Shown: in pieces, positions 53,821 through 62,665 of the stretch
Position numbering within the stretch: position 1 is the stretch's first letter
Layout: the number at the start of each line of letters is the position of its first letter
Source of the DNA: Bacteroidales bacterium
GTDB lineage: Bacteria > Bacteroidota > Bacteroidia > Bacteroidales > WCHB1-69
Length of the DNA: 64,000 nucleotides
Assembly: GCA_017535665.1 (NCBI GenBank)
Contig: JAFXTS010000015.1
Span: forward strand, 107,854 to 171,853
Direction: 5' to 3'
Translations under genes and position numbers: made by a program
Notes under the pieces: model-generated
Told to the model about the DNA's origin: nothing
The model's input: only the letters and a program-made list of their open reading frames with translations
Databases searched by the model: none

Positions 53821-54795
53821 TTATAATCGGGCCATCACCACGAAAGATGCGGTGAGGAGGGCGAGCAGTATCTCGCTGGAGATGGCGAAATGGCGCACCG
53901 GGATGAAGGAGATGGTGAAGACGGTAATCGGAATGATGAGGTAGTAGAGGGAGAGCGGGAATGGCACGTTGGTGGTGAGCACTATTGCGAGGTTGAAGCA
54001 GAAGAGGATGCAGAGGAGGAGGAAGCGTCTGCGGATGATAATTAATTTATTGCTATACAAAACTTTAAGTCTGAACATTACATACACCGTCAGCAGGAGG
54101 CCAAGGGGCATGGCGATGAGGGCGTAGAGCGAGTAGTGGGTTTGGGTGAAGAGGGGGAAGTGGAGGTGAAGTTGGGAGAAAGAGTGCAGGTAGGCGGGTA
54201 GCGAGCCGGCGAAGTAGTGGTAGGCGAGGAGGTAGAGGTAGGGGGTGAGCACACCGCAGAGGGTGGCTAACAGGTCGCGAAGTTTGTCGATCTGGTGGAT
54301 GAGGACATAGAGGATGAAGAAGACGAGCAGCAGCAGGGCAGTGAGGTCGAACAGGGTGGCGGTGCCCAAAACGATGCCGGCGAGCAGCAGTGGAGTTTTG
54401 CTGTTGGAGGAGAAGGCGCGGTTGCTAAGGTTCAGCACGGCGAGGGTGGCTGTGTTGGTGAACCATGCCGGGGTGAGGGGGAGGAAGATGCCCATTCCGA
54501 GCAAAAATGCGCAGAAAAATAGAATCGAAAGTGCATTTTCTTCGTCCAAAAATCCGCATGTTCTGACATAATGGAACAACATGGCACCCTGAAGCAGCAA
54601 GAATATTAGGGCTAAAAACTGTGTGCCGATAGGGTGCGACATGGTCCATTGAAAGAGCGCCATTGAGCAGGGGAGGGAGTTGTTTAATAAGCTGACATCC
54701 AGTGGTTTGATGAATATCATCACGCCACATCCCAGCAGGGCTAATACCCCCACAATCAATTGCAAAAGATGTGCTTTTCTAAGCAGGTAGAACAT
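53821..54795 (-). CDS. Integral membrane protein (DUF6427-like)
   Basis: From the ATG at 54795 the protein has 324 residues and about ten membrane helices, beginning MFYLLRKAHLLQLIVGVLA. The late SIKPLDVSLLNN-like loop after helix 1 and many Leu/Phe-rich helices fit the DUF6427 family of Bacteroidota. Some such proteins resemble glycosyltransferase-like membrane proteins, but I see no catalytic motif. The longer frame from 54864 reads through the -7 box and is rejected. It converges with mntP. Confidence 0.72.
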   Translation of the reverse strand: MFYLLRKAHLLQLIVGVLALLGCGVMIFIKPLDVSLLNNSLPCSMALFQWTMSHPIGTQFLALIFLLLQGAMLFHYVRTCGFLDEENALSILFFCAFLLGMGIFLPLTPAWFTNTATLAVLNLSNRAFSSNSKTPLLLAGIVLGTATLFDLTALLLLVFFILYVLIHQIDKLRDLLATLCGVLTPYLYLLAYHYFAGSLPAYLHSFSQLHLHFPLFTQTHYSLYALIAMPLGLLLTVYVMFRLKVLYSNKLIIIRRRFLLLCILFCFNLAIVLTTNVPFPLSLYYLIIPITVFTISFIPVRHFAISSEILLALLTASFVVMARL

Positions 54796-54813
54796 GTCTG
54801 GAAATTTGAAGTG

Positions 54814-54821
54814 CAAACATA
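54814..54821 (-). promoter_or_regulatory. -7 box before the DUF6427-like gene
   Basis: TATGTTTG followed by CAC on the minus strand, 19 bp before the start at 54795. Confidence 0.6.
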
Positions 54822-54877
54822 CATGAAATTTTTTTATAAAAACGATAAAATCGTGCTGGCACAATCTGAAAATTTAG

Positions 54878-54885
54878 TATTTTTG
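54878..54885 (+). promoter_or_regulatory. -7 box before the 54935 run
   Basis: TATTTTTG followed by CC, 50 bp before the ATG at 54935. The downstream genes to 56975 are tightly packed and probably use it. Confidence 0.65.
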
Positions 54886-54934
54886 CCGTCAGTTTTTTTA
54901 CGAACAAAGAATCAAATAAAATTATCAGAATACT

Positions 54935-55684
54935 ATGAAAAGTAAAGTGGCTTTGACGATTTTCTTGGGCCTTGTGGTGGCATGTCTTCTCTTCTTGAAT
55001 TTGCGCGCTATCCTCCGTCCTGCCAAGTATGAGGCGGTTTACCAAGAACGTTGCGAACTGAACACCAACCGGCTCACCTCCATCCTGCTGTTGCAGGAAT
55101 TGTATCACGAGCGTTATCACTGCTATGCGCCTCACATCGACACGCTCATCGATTTTTACGAAAATGGTGACCTGATTTCCATCAACTCAAGAGAAAATCC
55201 TCCGAAAGATAGTCTCGGTGATGAGAAGTTCATGGAGAAATTTATGAATATGACCATGAAACAGCGTGAGGAGCATGGCTATGTGGTCTTCGATACCACC
55301 CGAACCAGTGTGAAGGCCAGAATGGAAAGTGAGTTGGCCGAGAAAAATGCCAAGAAAGACGGCCATTTGATTACGATGGACAATTTCTACTACATTCCTT
55401 ATACCACTACCAAATACAAGATTGAGACTTCCGCTGCCGACAGCATCATCACCAAGTTTGCCGTTTATGTGCCCATCGAGGATTTGATGGCCAACTTCAA
55501 TGAGTCGCTGCCGAAGTCCTTCCTGACGAAAGGTTTCTATGGTCACATGGATGATGTTTATAATCCGGAAGTCAAGGATAAGAGCCTCAAGGATTTGCGT
55601 GAAATCCGCAACTTCACGGGTTTGCAGTTAGGCGACACCACCGTCAACTCACTTGAAATCACCGCGTATGGCGCCGCGCATTAA
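54935..55684 (+). CDS. Hypothetical membrane-anchored protein, 249 residues
   Basis: I recognise no characterised family. An N-terminal helix (VALTIFLGLVVACLLFLNL) anchors the protein, and the rest is outside. A coiled region follows (YQERCELNTNRLTSILLLQE), then DTLIDFYENGDLISIN, and a beta part ending GLQLGDTTVNSLEITAYG. The last 17 bp overlap the DUF3822 gene, and rsmD follows, a conserved Bacteroidota gene order. It is real but of unknown role. Confidence 0.72.
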   Translation: MKSKVALTIFLGLVVACLLFLNLRAILRPAKYEAVYQERCELNTNRLTSILLLQELYHERYHCYAPHIDTLIDFYENGDLISINSRENPPKDSLGDEKFMEKFMNMTMKQREEHGYVVFDTTRTSVKARMESELAEKNAKKDGHLITMDNFYYIPYTTTKYKIETSAADSIITKFAVYVPIEDLMANFNESLPKSFLTKGFYGHMDDVYNPEVKDKSLKDLREIRNFTGLQLGDTTVNSLEITAYGAAH

Positions 55685-56429
55685 GCCCGTTCATCACGCC
55701 ATCCATTTTTCTCCCGTAGGATTTTCACTACTTAAAAGCCAACCTTCGGGACCCTTTATTGTTGAAACTTATAAAAGCACCACACTCTCCACGATGCAAC
55801 GGGAGTGTGGCTCTTTTTTTACCCCTCCCGCCGAGCAGACCCTCGTGTCGCTCAACTTCACGCCTCCGTTTCTCGTGCCCAAGGCGCTGAAGCAGGCACC
55901 CGCCTCGAAGTATTTGAAAATGCAGCAGGAGGTGTCGGACAGCGATGAGGTGTTCGAGGATGATTTGGGAGATTATGTGGCCATCTACGCCCTGCCGTTG
56001 AGCAAGACACTGCCGCTGCGCACTACGCTTCAGAATCCGAAATTCCACCACACCTATACCCTGCTCTACCATTATTTGGCACAGAGCCCGTCGGAATGCC
56101 CCAACCAGCTGTTGCTCCATTTCTGCGGCAATAGGATGGGTTTTATTTTGATAAAAAATGGTAAATTATTCATCATCAGCGAGTTGAATTATACCACCAA
56201 AGAGGATGCTTTCTATTATGTGTTGCATCTTCTTCAGCAACAGGAGGCCCGCCGCGATGAAACCGAATTGGTGATCACGGGCGATGCACCGGAGTTCAAA
56301 GGCATTGTGCAGTTGATGAAACGCCACCTGCCACACATGCGGAATGTGGACAAAGGGGTGAGTGTGACGGATGTGAAGGGACAGAAAGAGTCGGCAGTTG
56401 CTTATATACAACTTATTGGAATTCAGTAA
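55668..56429 (+). CDS. DUF3822 family protein
   Basis: The ATG at 55668 is preferred over the TTG at 55653; the gene overlaps the previous one by 17 bp. The 253-residue product resembles DUF3822, a Bacteroidota family typically placed just before rsmD. Features are ETYKSTTLSTMQRECGS, then NQLLLHFCGNRMGFILIKNGKL and YYVLHLLQQQEARRDETELV. The fold recalls actin-like or pilus-assembly ATPase pairs, but function is unknown. rsmD begins 3 bp later. Confidence 0.75.
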   Translation: MAPRIKPVHHAIHFSPVGFSLLKSQPSGPFIVETYKSTTLSTMQRECGSFFTPPAEQTLVSLNFTPPFLVPKALKQAPASKYLKMQQEVSDSDEVFEDDLGDYVAIYALPLSKTLPLRTTLQNPKFHHTYTLLYHYLAQSPSECPNQLLLHFCGNRMGFILIKNGKLFIISELNYTTKEDAFYYVLHLLQQQEARRDETELVITGDAPEFKGIVQLMKRHLPHMRNVDKGVSVTDVKGQKESAVAYIQLIGIQ

Positions 56430-56432
56430 ACT

Positions 56433-56975
56433 ATGCGTATAATCGCCGGAAAGAATAAAGGAAGGAAGATTGTGGCACCTACCACGCTTCCCGTCAGGCC
56501 CACCACCGACTTGGGCAAGGAGAGCCTGTTCAACATTCTCAACAACTACTTTTTCTTCGATGCCATCACCGTCATCGACCTCTTTGCCGGTACGGGCAAT
56601 GTGAGTCTGGAGTTCGCTTCGCGTGGGGCTATCTCCGTCACTTCGGTCGATTCCTACGCGGGGTGTGTGGATTTCATCAAGAAGACCGCCGCCCAGCTGC
56701 AATACCTGAATGTGACCGCCATCAAGGCCGATGCGTTCCAGTATGTGGAACGGTTGCGCCAGCCGGTGGACATCATCTTCGCCGACCCGCCCTACGACCT
56801 TGAGGGGGTGGAGCGCCTGCCGCAAATAGTGTTCGAGCGCAACCTATTGAAACCCGACGGGTGGCTCATCATTGAGCATGGTAAAGATCGTGACTTTTCG
56901 CAACATCCTAATTTTTACCAACTTAGAAAATATGGAAAATTGCATTTTTCTTTTTTGGTGAATATGACGGAGTAG
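56433..56975 (+). CDS. rsmD: 16S rRNA (guanine(966)-N(2))-methyltransferase RsmD
   Basis: The 180-residue enzyme starts with the family opening MRIIAGKNKGRKI. The SAM-binding motif is IDLFAGTGNVSLEF, followed by the catalytic DPPYDL (relative NPPY). It methylates N2 of G966 in 16S rRNA. Length is typical. It lies 3 bp after the DUF3822 gene. Confidence 0.95.
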   Translation: MRIIAGKNKGRKIVAPTTLPVRPTTDLGKESLFNILNNYFFFDAITVIDLFAGTGNVSLEFASRGAISVTSVDSYAGCVDFIKKTAAQLQYLNVTAIKADAFQYVERLRQPVDIIFADPPYDLEGVERLPQIVFERNLLKPDGWLIIEHGKDRDFSQHPNFYQLRKYGKLHFSFLVNMTE

Positions 56976-57009
56976 TTTTTTAGACGAATCATCTTTAAAT
57001 ATATATAGT

Positions 57010-57696
57010 ATGAAAAAATTGGTGGTACTATCGGGTGCAGGGGTGAGTGCTGAAAGTGGCATCAAGACCTTCCGCGACAGCGATGGATTGTGGGAGAATT
57101 ACAACGTGGAGGAGGTGGCTACCATTGAGGGGTGGTATAGAAATCCCGCGCTCATGGTGCAGTTTTACAACGAACGCCGCCGCCAGCTGAAGACCGCCCA
57201 GCCCAACGAGGCTCACAAGATTATCGGTGAGTTGGAGCAGTATTTCGACGTGACGGTCGCTACCCAGAATGTGGACAATTTGCACGAGAGGGGTGGTTCC
57301 ACCCATGTCATCCACCTGCATGGCGAATTGACGAAAGTGTGCAGCGATAGAGGGAAGAAGTGTGTGGAAGATATTGGTTATGAGGAATATGAATATGGTA
57401 GGAAGTGTGCCGACGGCGGCATGATGCGGCCCTTTATCGTTTGGTTTGGCGAGGATGTGCCGTTGCTGGCCGATGCCGCTGACGCGGTGGAGAAGGCCGA
57501 CATTCTCATCATTATCGGCACCTCACTCAATGTATATCCGGCGGCGGGACTCATCTACTATGCCCGTCCCGATTGTAAGATTTATCTGATTGACCCGAAG
57601 GAGGTGCAGACGCACTCTTCCCGTGTGGAGTTCATCCAGGAGAAGGCCACCGTGGGCATGCGTATCTTGAAAGAAAAGTTGTTGCAATGCGTGTAA
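57010..57696 (+). CDS. cobB: Sirtuin, NAD-dependent deacylase (CobB type)
   Basis: The 228-residue protein has the NAD motif GAGVSAESGIKTFRD, TQNVDNLHERGG, the catalytic HLHGEL (His104), GTSLNVYPAAGL and a late IYLIDP. In the acyl pocket Y53 and R56 form the Y-x2-R pair that in CobB and SIRT5 recognises succinyl and malonyl lysines, so desuccinylation is likely besides deacetylation. Three cysteines (C111, C118, C133) are in the zinc region, one fewer than usual. It overlaps the next gene by 10 bp. Confidence 0.93.
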   Translation: MKKLVVLSGAGVSAESGIKTFRDSDGLWENYNVEEVATIEGWYRNPALMVQFYNERRRQLKTAQPNEAHKIIGELEQYFDVTVATQNVDNLHERGGSTHVIHLHGELTKVCSDRGKKCVEDIGYEEYEYGRKCADGGMMRPFIVWFGEDVPLLADAADAVEKADILIIIGTSLNVYPAAGLIYYARPDCKIYLIDPKEVQTHSSRVEFIQEKATVGMRILKEKLLQCV

Positions 57697-58448
57697 GACT
57701 CTTGGGTACAGGTACTTCGCAGGGTATTCCCATCATTGGATGCCACTGTCCGGTTTGCACCAGCACCGATGAGCGCGACCACCGGTTGCGTACCTCCGCG
57801 CTGGTGGAGGTGGACGGGGTGAACATCTTGATCGATGCGGGACCCGATCTACGGCAGCAGCTGTTGCGCTGCAGTGTCACCCGCCTCGATGCGTTGCTGC
57901 TTACCCACGAGCACAAAGACCATACTGGCGGCATCGACGACGTGCGCCCCATCAACTTCCTGATGAAAACGCCCCTCAACATCTACGGCCAGCCCCGTGT
58001 GATGAAGGCCATCCGCAACGACTACTCCTATGCTTTTGGTCCCGACCAGTACCCGGGGGTGCCGCAGCTGGTGCTGAATCCCTTGCAGCCCGAGCCTTTC
58101 GAGGTGAAGGGGGTGGAGGTGATTCCCGTGAAGGTGCGCCACATGACGCTGCCGATTTTTGGCTATCGCATCCGCAATTTCGGTTACATCACCGATGCGA
58201 GTTTCATATCTGAAACAGAGAAGAAGAAACTGAAGGGTGTGAAAGTTTTGGTTATCAATGCGTTGAGGAGAGAACTGCACTATTCGCACTTCAACTTGGA
58301 GCAGGCGTTGGCCATCATTGACGAGATCAAACCCGAGCGCGCCTACCTCACGCATGTTAGTCACCGACTCGGCAAGTATGTGGACGTGTCGCAGGAGTTG
58401 CCGCAGAATGTTTTTTTAGGGATCGACAACCAGGTGATAGAGGTGTAA
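57687..58448 (+). CDS. MBL-fold metallohydrolase, PhnP-like
   Basis: The 253-residue enzyme has the opening MRVRLLGTGTSQGIPIIGC with HCPVC, resembling PhnP phosphodiesterases that bind extra zinc through a cysteine pair. The metal motif is THEHKDHTGGIDD, with later VRHMTLPIFGYR and YLTHVSHRLG. PhnP cleaves cyclic nucleotide or ribose phosphates; the real substrate here is open. It overlaps cobB by 10 bp, so the two are coupled. Confidence 0.9.
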   Translation: MRVRLLGTGTSQGIPIIGCHCPVCTSTDERDHRLRTSALVEVDGVNILIDAGPDLRQQLLRCSVTRLDALLLTHEHKDHTGGIDDVRPINFLMKTPLNIYGQPRVMKAIRNDYSYAFGPDQYPGVPQLVLNPLQPEPFEVKGVEVIPVKVRHMTLPIFGYRIRNFGYITDASFISETEKKKLKGVKVLVINALRRELHYSHFNLEQALAIIDEIKPERAYLTHVSHRLGKYVDVSQELPQNVFLGIDNQVIEV

Positions 58449-58481
58449 GGAAGTGATGCTCCCTAATAAAAAGAGTTGCAT

Positions 58482-60473
58482 TTATTTTCTTCTCCCCTGA
58501 AAATAATCGGCTATCTCCATCAGCAGGATGGCATTGTCGAAATATTTGTAACAGCGAAAATCGCTTGTAAGACAATCTTTTATAAAATTTGAGAAGGGAA
58601 GGTTGCAGCAGCTGTAATGCTGCCCCTTGTAGATGATGTGCCACGGAAGCATCCATGGACTTCCAGCAATCCAATCTGAGTTTCTGATCAGGCAGGTTTC
58701 TCCTTTGGCATTGACCAACGTCACCTCAAACCATCCAGCTGCGGTGCAACCCTCGCTGGGGTCTTCCGCAAGGATATCGTACAGCAATGGTGGCTTAATG
58801 CTCCACATGATGGTGGGGATTGCCTCGTAAAGGTCACGATCTACTTCCAAAATACTATTAGGGCTATACCATGCCAATTTTGACCGTTTTTCCACGGCTT
58901 CCTGATAATGTTGGATGTCTGTTTCGGTGATGTTAAAATCTTGAATTTCAGGAATATAATATAAGTTGGCATTCATCTTGTTCAAGAGGGTCATCAGCCG
59001 AGGATAACTCACAGAGCGAACGATGGCAGAATCTTGTTCTTCGTCTTGCTCCTCTTTTTTGACGGAAGTGGCCATTAGCAGATCACCTTCAGTTGTATAT
59101 TCAATAGTCGTACGATAGGAATAGTGAGCGCCGCCGCCGCCATCTTCGATGGTCATCTTGGTGATGGGGGAGGCAAGGAAATCGTGCAAAGGTTCAGCGG
59201 GTTGGTAAACCTCTGCCTTGTGCTGGCGCAACGAGTAGAGATGGTTTTGGAGTCCGTCCCACAGCACGGCCGTTTCGTCGTTGAGCAGCCGTATTTCTTT
59301 CGGTGTGAAGTCCAGCACCGCCTCTCGGAACCAGCGATAGTCTTTTATCTCTGCAAGATAAAGGTGATTCTTCTCGTTCTTGTAAATATCACCACCCTCT
59401 ATCCCCCACAACAAAGTTTTTCCGGCTGTCCCTACACAGGGATCTTTAATGGAGTGATCGGTAGTGTAAAGGGTACGGCAAACGAGTCCGTTTGGGTCGG
59501 CACGGCACACGCGATAATCCTCCAGAAACACATACAGCGAGCCATTCATCACTTTGATGTTGATGGGATAGTTGGGCAGGCGCTCTTCGGTAAGCAGCTG
59601 AAACTGTGTGGGCGATGTGAATGCCCACAGCCGCAGACTGTCGTCGTATCCCAGCAACTGGTGGTGGTCGGGAGCAAGTTCGAAATCCATCAGCTGCACG
59701 GGGAAGGGCTGCCATTCTATTTCGTCTTGCTTTGCATAGAAAGACCGTCCTCCTTGCTGCACCAGCAGGTAGTCGCCCCATAGGGCCACTTTGTCGATGT
59801 CTAATGCGCTATGGTGAGTTCTGTTCACCACCTTCTTTTGGTCGAATGGGGTGGGTATATTCTGTGCGGACTGCCAGTTGTTTTCTGTGAGGAGAATCTC
59901 GTTGTCATTGGAACCCACCATACCACGCTGTGTGTCTGCCATGTGGAGCGCATAAATTCTGTCTGATTTTTTGAAAGGCACCTCCATCTTTTTAAAACTC
60001 TTGCCAAAGTCATCAGAATAGAGGAGGGTTTTCTTTAATGTACCCAGCCAGGCATGTCCGTCATTATCTATAGAAACTTCATAAAACCATCCATCCTCTC
60101 CTAAATCGCCCTTTTCCCACGTTCGCCCACCATCGTAGGTAAGGAAGTAACCGCTCTTTTCGTGTTTTTCCGATTGAATGTAGCCTGTAAGGATGGCGGT
60201 GTCAGCATTAAAAAAAGAGATGCGTTCAAGGTTGTCAAGTCTGCCCGCGACTTCCATCATGTGCCAGTTGGAGTCGATATTGCTGGTATAATAAACCTCT
60301 CCAAAACAATTGGATAGAAAAAGGTTCCCTCTGGGCGAGACCGAAATTTCATCAATTCTTCCCGATAGATTGAGCGCTGCCCGGTAGTCGCGATCCTCAA
60401 CCGGAGGAAGTACCTGTGCAGTCATACCCTTCAACCCCAAGATAAAAAGCAAGAAAGAGAGAATTTTTTTCAT
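58482..60473 (-). CDS. Secreted beta-propeller protein (BNR/YCF48-like)
   Basis: The start at 60473 gives a signal peptide (MKKILSFLLFILGLKGMTAQ); the longer frame is rejected because it reads through the promoter box. The 663-residue product has propeller-like strands: GNLFLSNCFGEVYYTSNID, FLTYDGGRTWEKGDLG, GHAWLGTLKKTLLYSDDFGK, with the repeated DGGRTW/DDFGKSF turns of BNR repeats. The C-terminal about 250 residues are not recognised. It should lie outside the inner membrane. No enzymatic residues are seen, so a binding or assembly role is possible. Confidence 0.75.
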   Translation of the reverse strand: MKKILSFLLFILGLKGMTAQVLPPVEDRDYRAALNLSGRIDEISVSPRGNLFLSNCFGEVYYTSNIDSNWHMMEVAGRLDNLERISFFNADTAILTGYIQSEKHEKSGYFLTYDGGRTWEKGDLGEDGWFYEVSIDNDGHAWLGTLKKTLLYSDDFGKSFKKMEVPFKKSDRIYALHMADTQRGMVGSNDNEILLTENNWQSAQNIPTPFDQKKVVNRTHHSALDIDKVALWGDYLLVQQGGRSFYAKQDEIEWQPFPVQLMDFELAPDHHQLLGYDDSLRLWAFTSPTQFQLLTEERLPNYPINIKVMNGSLYVFLEDYRVCRADPNGLVCRTLYTTDHSIKDPCVGTAGKTLLWGIEGGDIYKNEKNHLYLAEIKDYRWFREAVLDFTPKEIRLLNDETAVLWDGLQNHLYSLRQHKAEVYQPAEPLHDFLASPITKMTIEDGGGGAHYSYRTTIEYTTEGDLLMATSVKKEEQDEEQDSAIVRSVSYPRLMTLLNKMNANLYYIPEIQDFNITETDIQHYQEAVEKRSKLAWYSPNSILEVDRDLYEAIPTIMWSIKPPLLYDILAEDPSEGCTAAGWFEVTLVNAKGETCLIRNSDWIAGSPWMLPWHIIYKGQHYSCCNLPFSNFIKDCLTSDFRCYKYFDNAILLMEIADYFQGRRK

Positions 60474-60492
60474 GGTTTGAAATATGTTTCTG

Positions 60493-60500
60493 CAAAAATA
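60493..60500 (-). promoter_or_regulatory. -7 box before the beta-propeller gene
   Basis: TATTTTTG followed by CAG on the minus strand, 20 bp before the start at 60473. It lies back to back with the plus-strand promoter at 60507-60540. Confidence 0.65.
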
Positions 60501-60506
60501 CAATTT

Positions 60507-60540
60507 TTTGTATTACCAAATGTTTTTTGTTGTACTTTTG
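60507..60540 (+). promoter_or_regulatory. Promoter of the hydrogenase regulator/hydG unit
   Basis: A TTTG at 60507-60510 and TACTTTTG at 60533-60540 are separated by 22 bp, close to the -33/-7 spacing. It lies 94 bp before the ATG at 60634; the leader holds no obvious structure. Confidence 0.6.
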
Positions 60541-60633
60541 CACCGTTGTTCCCTTGCGGAGCGGATCGTTCTTCTCCAAAACCAACAACAGATATAATTT
60601 ATTCATAATCAATCTAATCCAAAAGAAATTCTA

Positions 60634-60885
60634 ATGGAAAAGAGAATCGGAAGCATTAGCATCCTCATCAGCAATCGCGACATTGTTCCCCAAGTGAACG
60701 AGCTTCTCTCGGAGTTCGCCGAAATGATTTTGGCCCGCCAAGGACTTCCTCTGCGCGACAAAGGCATCCAGTTTATTTCCCTCATCATCGAAGGCCCCAC
60801 CGACCAGATCAGTGCCCTCACCGGCAAACTGGGCCGCCTGCCCGACGTAGAAGCGAAATCGATGGTGGCGAAACTGAAAAATTGA
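60634..60885 (+). CDS. TM1266-type iron-only hydrogenase system regulator
   Basis: The 83-residue protein has the small ferredoxin-like fold of this family: SISILISNRDIVPQVNELLS, then QFISLIIEGPTDQISALTGK, then LPDVEAKSM. Such proteins are named for their place next to [FeFe]-hydrogenase genes and resemble ACT/NikR-like regulators. hydG follows, 101 bp downstream past a composite repeat. What it senses is unknown. Confidence 0.82.
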   Translation: MEKRIGSISILISNRDIVPQVNELLSEFAEMILARQGLPLRDKGIQFISLIIEGPTDQISALTGKLGRLPDVEAKSMVAKLKN

Positions 60886-60950
60886 AAATTGAGAATTGAA
60901 AACTGAAAATTGAAATTGTGAACACGTAGAGACGTGGTGTACCGCGTTTC
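60886..60950. repeat. Composite repeat before hydG: AATTGAAAA tract plus palindrome
   Basis: Repeated units near AATTGAAAA run from about 60886 to 60917. Then comes a degenerate copy of the palindrome starting GTAGAGACG at 60926 with a CCGCGTTTC far arm at about 60942. The same order recurs after hydG. Confidence 0.8.
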
Positions 60951-60986
60951 AAATCAACGAATAAACAATCAAACAACCATACAATC

Positions 60987-62441
60987 ATGAAATTCAATCC
61001 AGAAAAATGTCGGATTCCCGACGAAATCGGCAAACCGTTTATCGACCCAGAAGAAATTTGGGATTTTATCAACAACACGAAAAGCACTCCCGAGCGGGTA
61101 CGCGCCCTCATACAGAAATCGCTGAACAAGGAGCGACTGACGATGGAGGAGACTGCAGTGCTGGTCAACACCACCGACCCCGCCTTGGTGGAAGAGATCA
61201 AGGAGGGTGCTCGCGAGCTGAAACGCCGCATCTATGGCAACCGTATCGTGCTGTTCGCCCCCCTGTACGTGGGCAACTACTGCGTGAACAACTGCAAATA
61301 CTGCGGTTTCCGCTCCTCCAACCACGAGCAGGTGCGCACCACCCTCACCGATGAGGAGTTTGTGCATAACATTGAGGCACTGGAAGATGATGGTCAGAAA
61401 CGACTCATCCTCGTTTATGGTGAATCCCCGAAATATTCGCCGGAATTTATCGCCCACACCACCCGCCTCGCCTACTCGGTGCACAAGGGCAATGGTTCCA
61501 TCCGCCGCGTGAACATCAACGCCGCCCCGCTCGATGTGGAGGGCTTCCGCACGGTGAAAGAGGCTGGCATCGGCACCTACCAGATTTTCCAGGAGACCTA
61601 CCATCCAGAGGCTTACTCGTGGTACCATCCTGCCAACACCATCAAGGGCAACTACGAGTGGCGCCTCACCGCCATGGACCGCGCCCAGCAGGCCGGCATC
61701 GACGACAACGGTCTCGGCATCCTGTTCGGTCTGTACGACTGGCGTTTCGAGGTGCTGGCTATGATTCGCCATACCAACCACTTGGAGGCCTGCTTCAACG
61801 TGGGGCCGCACACCATCTCGTTCCCGCGTATCAAAGACGCTTCCGGCCTCGACATCGACAAGAAATACTTTGTGGATGATGAGACCTTCGAGAAGATCAT
61901 CGCCATCTTCCGTTTGGCAGTGCCTTATACCGGCATGATTCTTACCGCCCGCGAAAACGCTGAGTTCCGCGCCAAGGCCATCCAGTACGGTATCTCGCAG
62001 ATCGACGGCGGCACCAACCTGCAGATCGGTGACTACAAGTACCACCATGAAGAGACCGAGAAGAACAGCGACAAGCAGGAGAACCAGAACCTGCACCGCG
62101 AGCAGTTCAAGATTGGCGACGACCGCAACCTCGGCGACATTATCGAGGAGTTGTTGGACGGCAACTACATCCCGAGTTTCTGCACGGCTTGTTACCGTCT
62201 GGGCCGCACCGGCGAGCACTTCATGGAGTTCAGCGTACCCGGCTTCATCAAGCGTTACTGCACGCCCAACGCCATCCTCACGCTCAGCGAGTACCTGGTG
62301 GATTACGCCACACCCGAAGTGGCTGCCAAGGGGTGGAAGGTCATCGAGAACAACCTCTGCAACGTAGATGAACAGTTCCGCGACGAGCTGCTGGCCCGCA
62401 TAGAGCGCATCAAGAAAGGCGAAAGAGACCTGTATTTCTAA
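60987..62441 (+). CDS. hydG: [FeFe]-hydrogenase H-cluster maturase HydG
   Basis: The 484-residue radical SAM enzyme cleaves tyrosine to make the CO and CN ligands of the H-cluster. The radical SAM cluster motif is C99-x3-C103-x2-C106 in NYCVNNCKYCGF. The C-terminal auxiliary cluster motif is C399-x2-C402-x22-C425 (CTACYRLGRTGEHFM, then RYCTPNA). Length and both motifs are full. Neither the hydrogenase nor hydE and hydF are in the window. It has composite repeats on both sides. Confidence 0.97.
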   Translation: MKFNPEKCRIPDEIGKPFIDPEEIWDFINNTKSTPERVRALIQKSLNKERLTMEETAVLVNTTDPALVEEIKEGARELKRRIYGNRIVLFAPLYVGNYCVNNCKYCGFRSSNHEQVRTTLTDEEFVHNIEALEDDGQKRLILVYGESPKYSPEFIAHTTRLAYSVHKGNGSIRRVNINAAPLDVEGFRTVKEAGIGTYQIFQETYHPEAYSWYHPANTIKGNYEWRLTAMDRAQQAGIDDNGLGILFGLYDWRFEVLAMIRHTNHLEACFNVGPHTISFPRIKDASGLDIDKKYFVDDETFEKIIAIFRLAVPYTGMILTARENAEFRAKAIQYGISQIDGGTNLQIGDYKYHHEETEKNSDKQENQNLHREQFKIGDDRNLGDIIEELLDGNYIPSFCTACYRLGRTGEHFMEFSVPGFIKRYCTPNAILTLSEYLVDYATPEVAAKGWKVIENNLCNVDEQFRDELLARIERIKKGERDLYF

Positions 62442-62523
62442 ATTGAAAAATGAGGATTGAAAATTGAAAACTGCGAACGAATCAACGCATCAACCGTAGA
62501 GACGTGCCATGGCGCGTCTCTAC
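62442..62523. repeat. Composite repeat after hydG: AATTGAAAA tract plus 28-bp palindrome
   Basis: An AATTGAAAA-like tract runs from 62442 to about 62473, then a short spacer, then the full palindrome at 62496-62523 with arms GTAGAGACG and CGTCTCTAC around TGCCATGGCG. The rest of the gap to 62665 holds the promoter at 62607 and no gene. Confidence 0.88.
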
Positions 62524-62606
62524 AAACAGCATAGATATTACCTTGTTTTTTTGAAGGGTCGTGGCGGAAGTTGCGGCCCTTTTCCATTTTTTTCTCCGGT
62601 TTTTCG

Positions 62607-62614
62607 TATTTTTG
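62607..62614 (+). promoter_or_regulatory. -7 box before the YqaE/mutT unit
   Basis: TATTTTTG followed by CA, 51 bp before the ATG at 62666. Confidence 0.65.
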
Positions 62615-62665
62615 CAAAATTGTTTTAATGAATACGGTAAACCTGACCCTCAAACCACAACCTTC

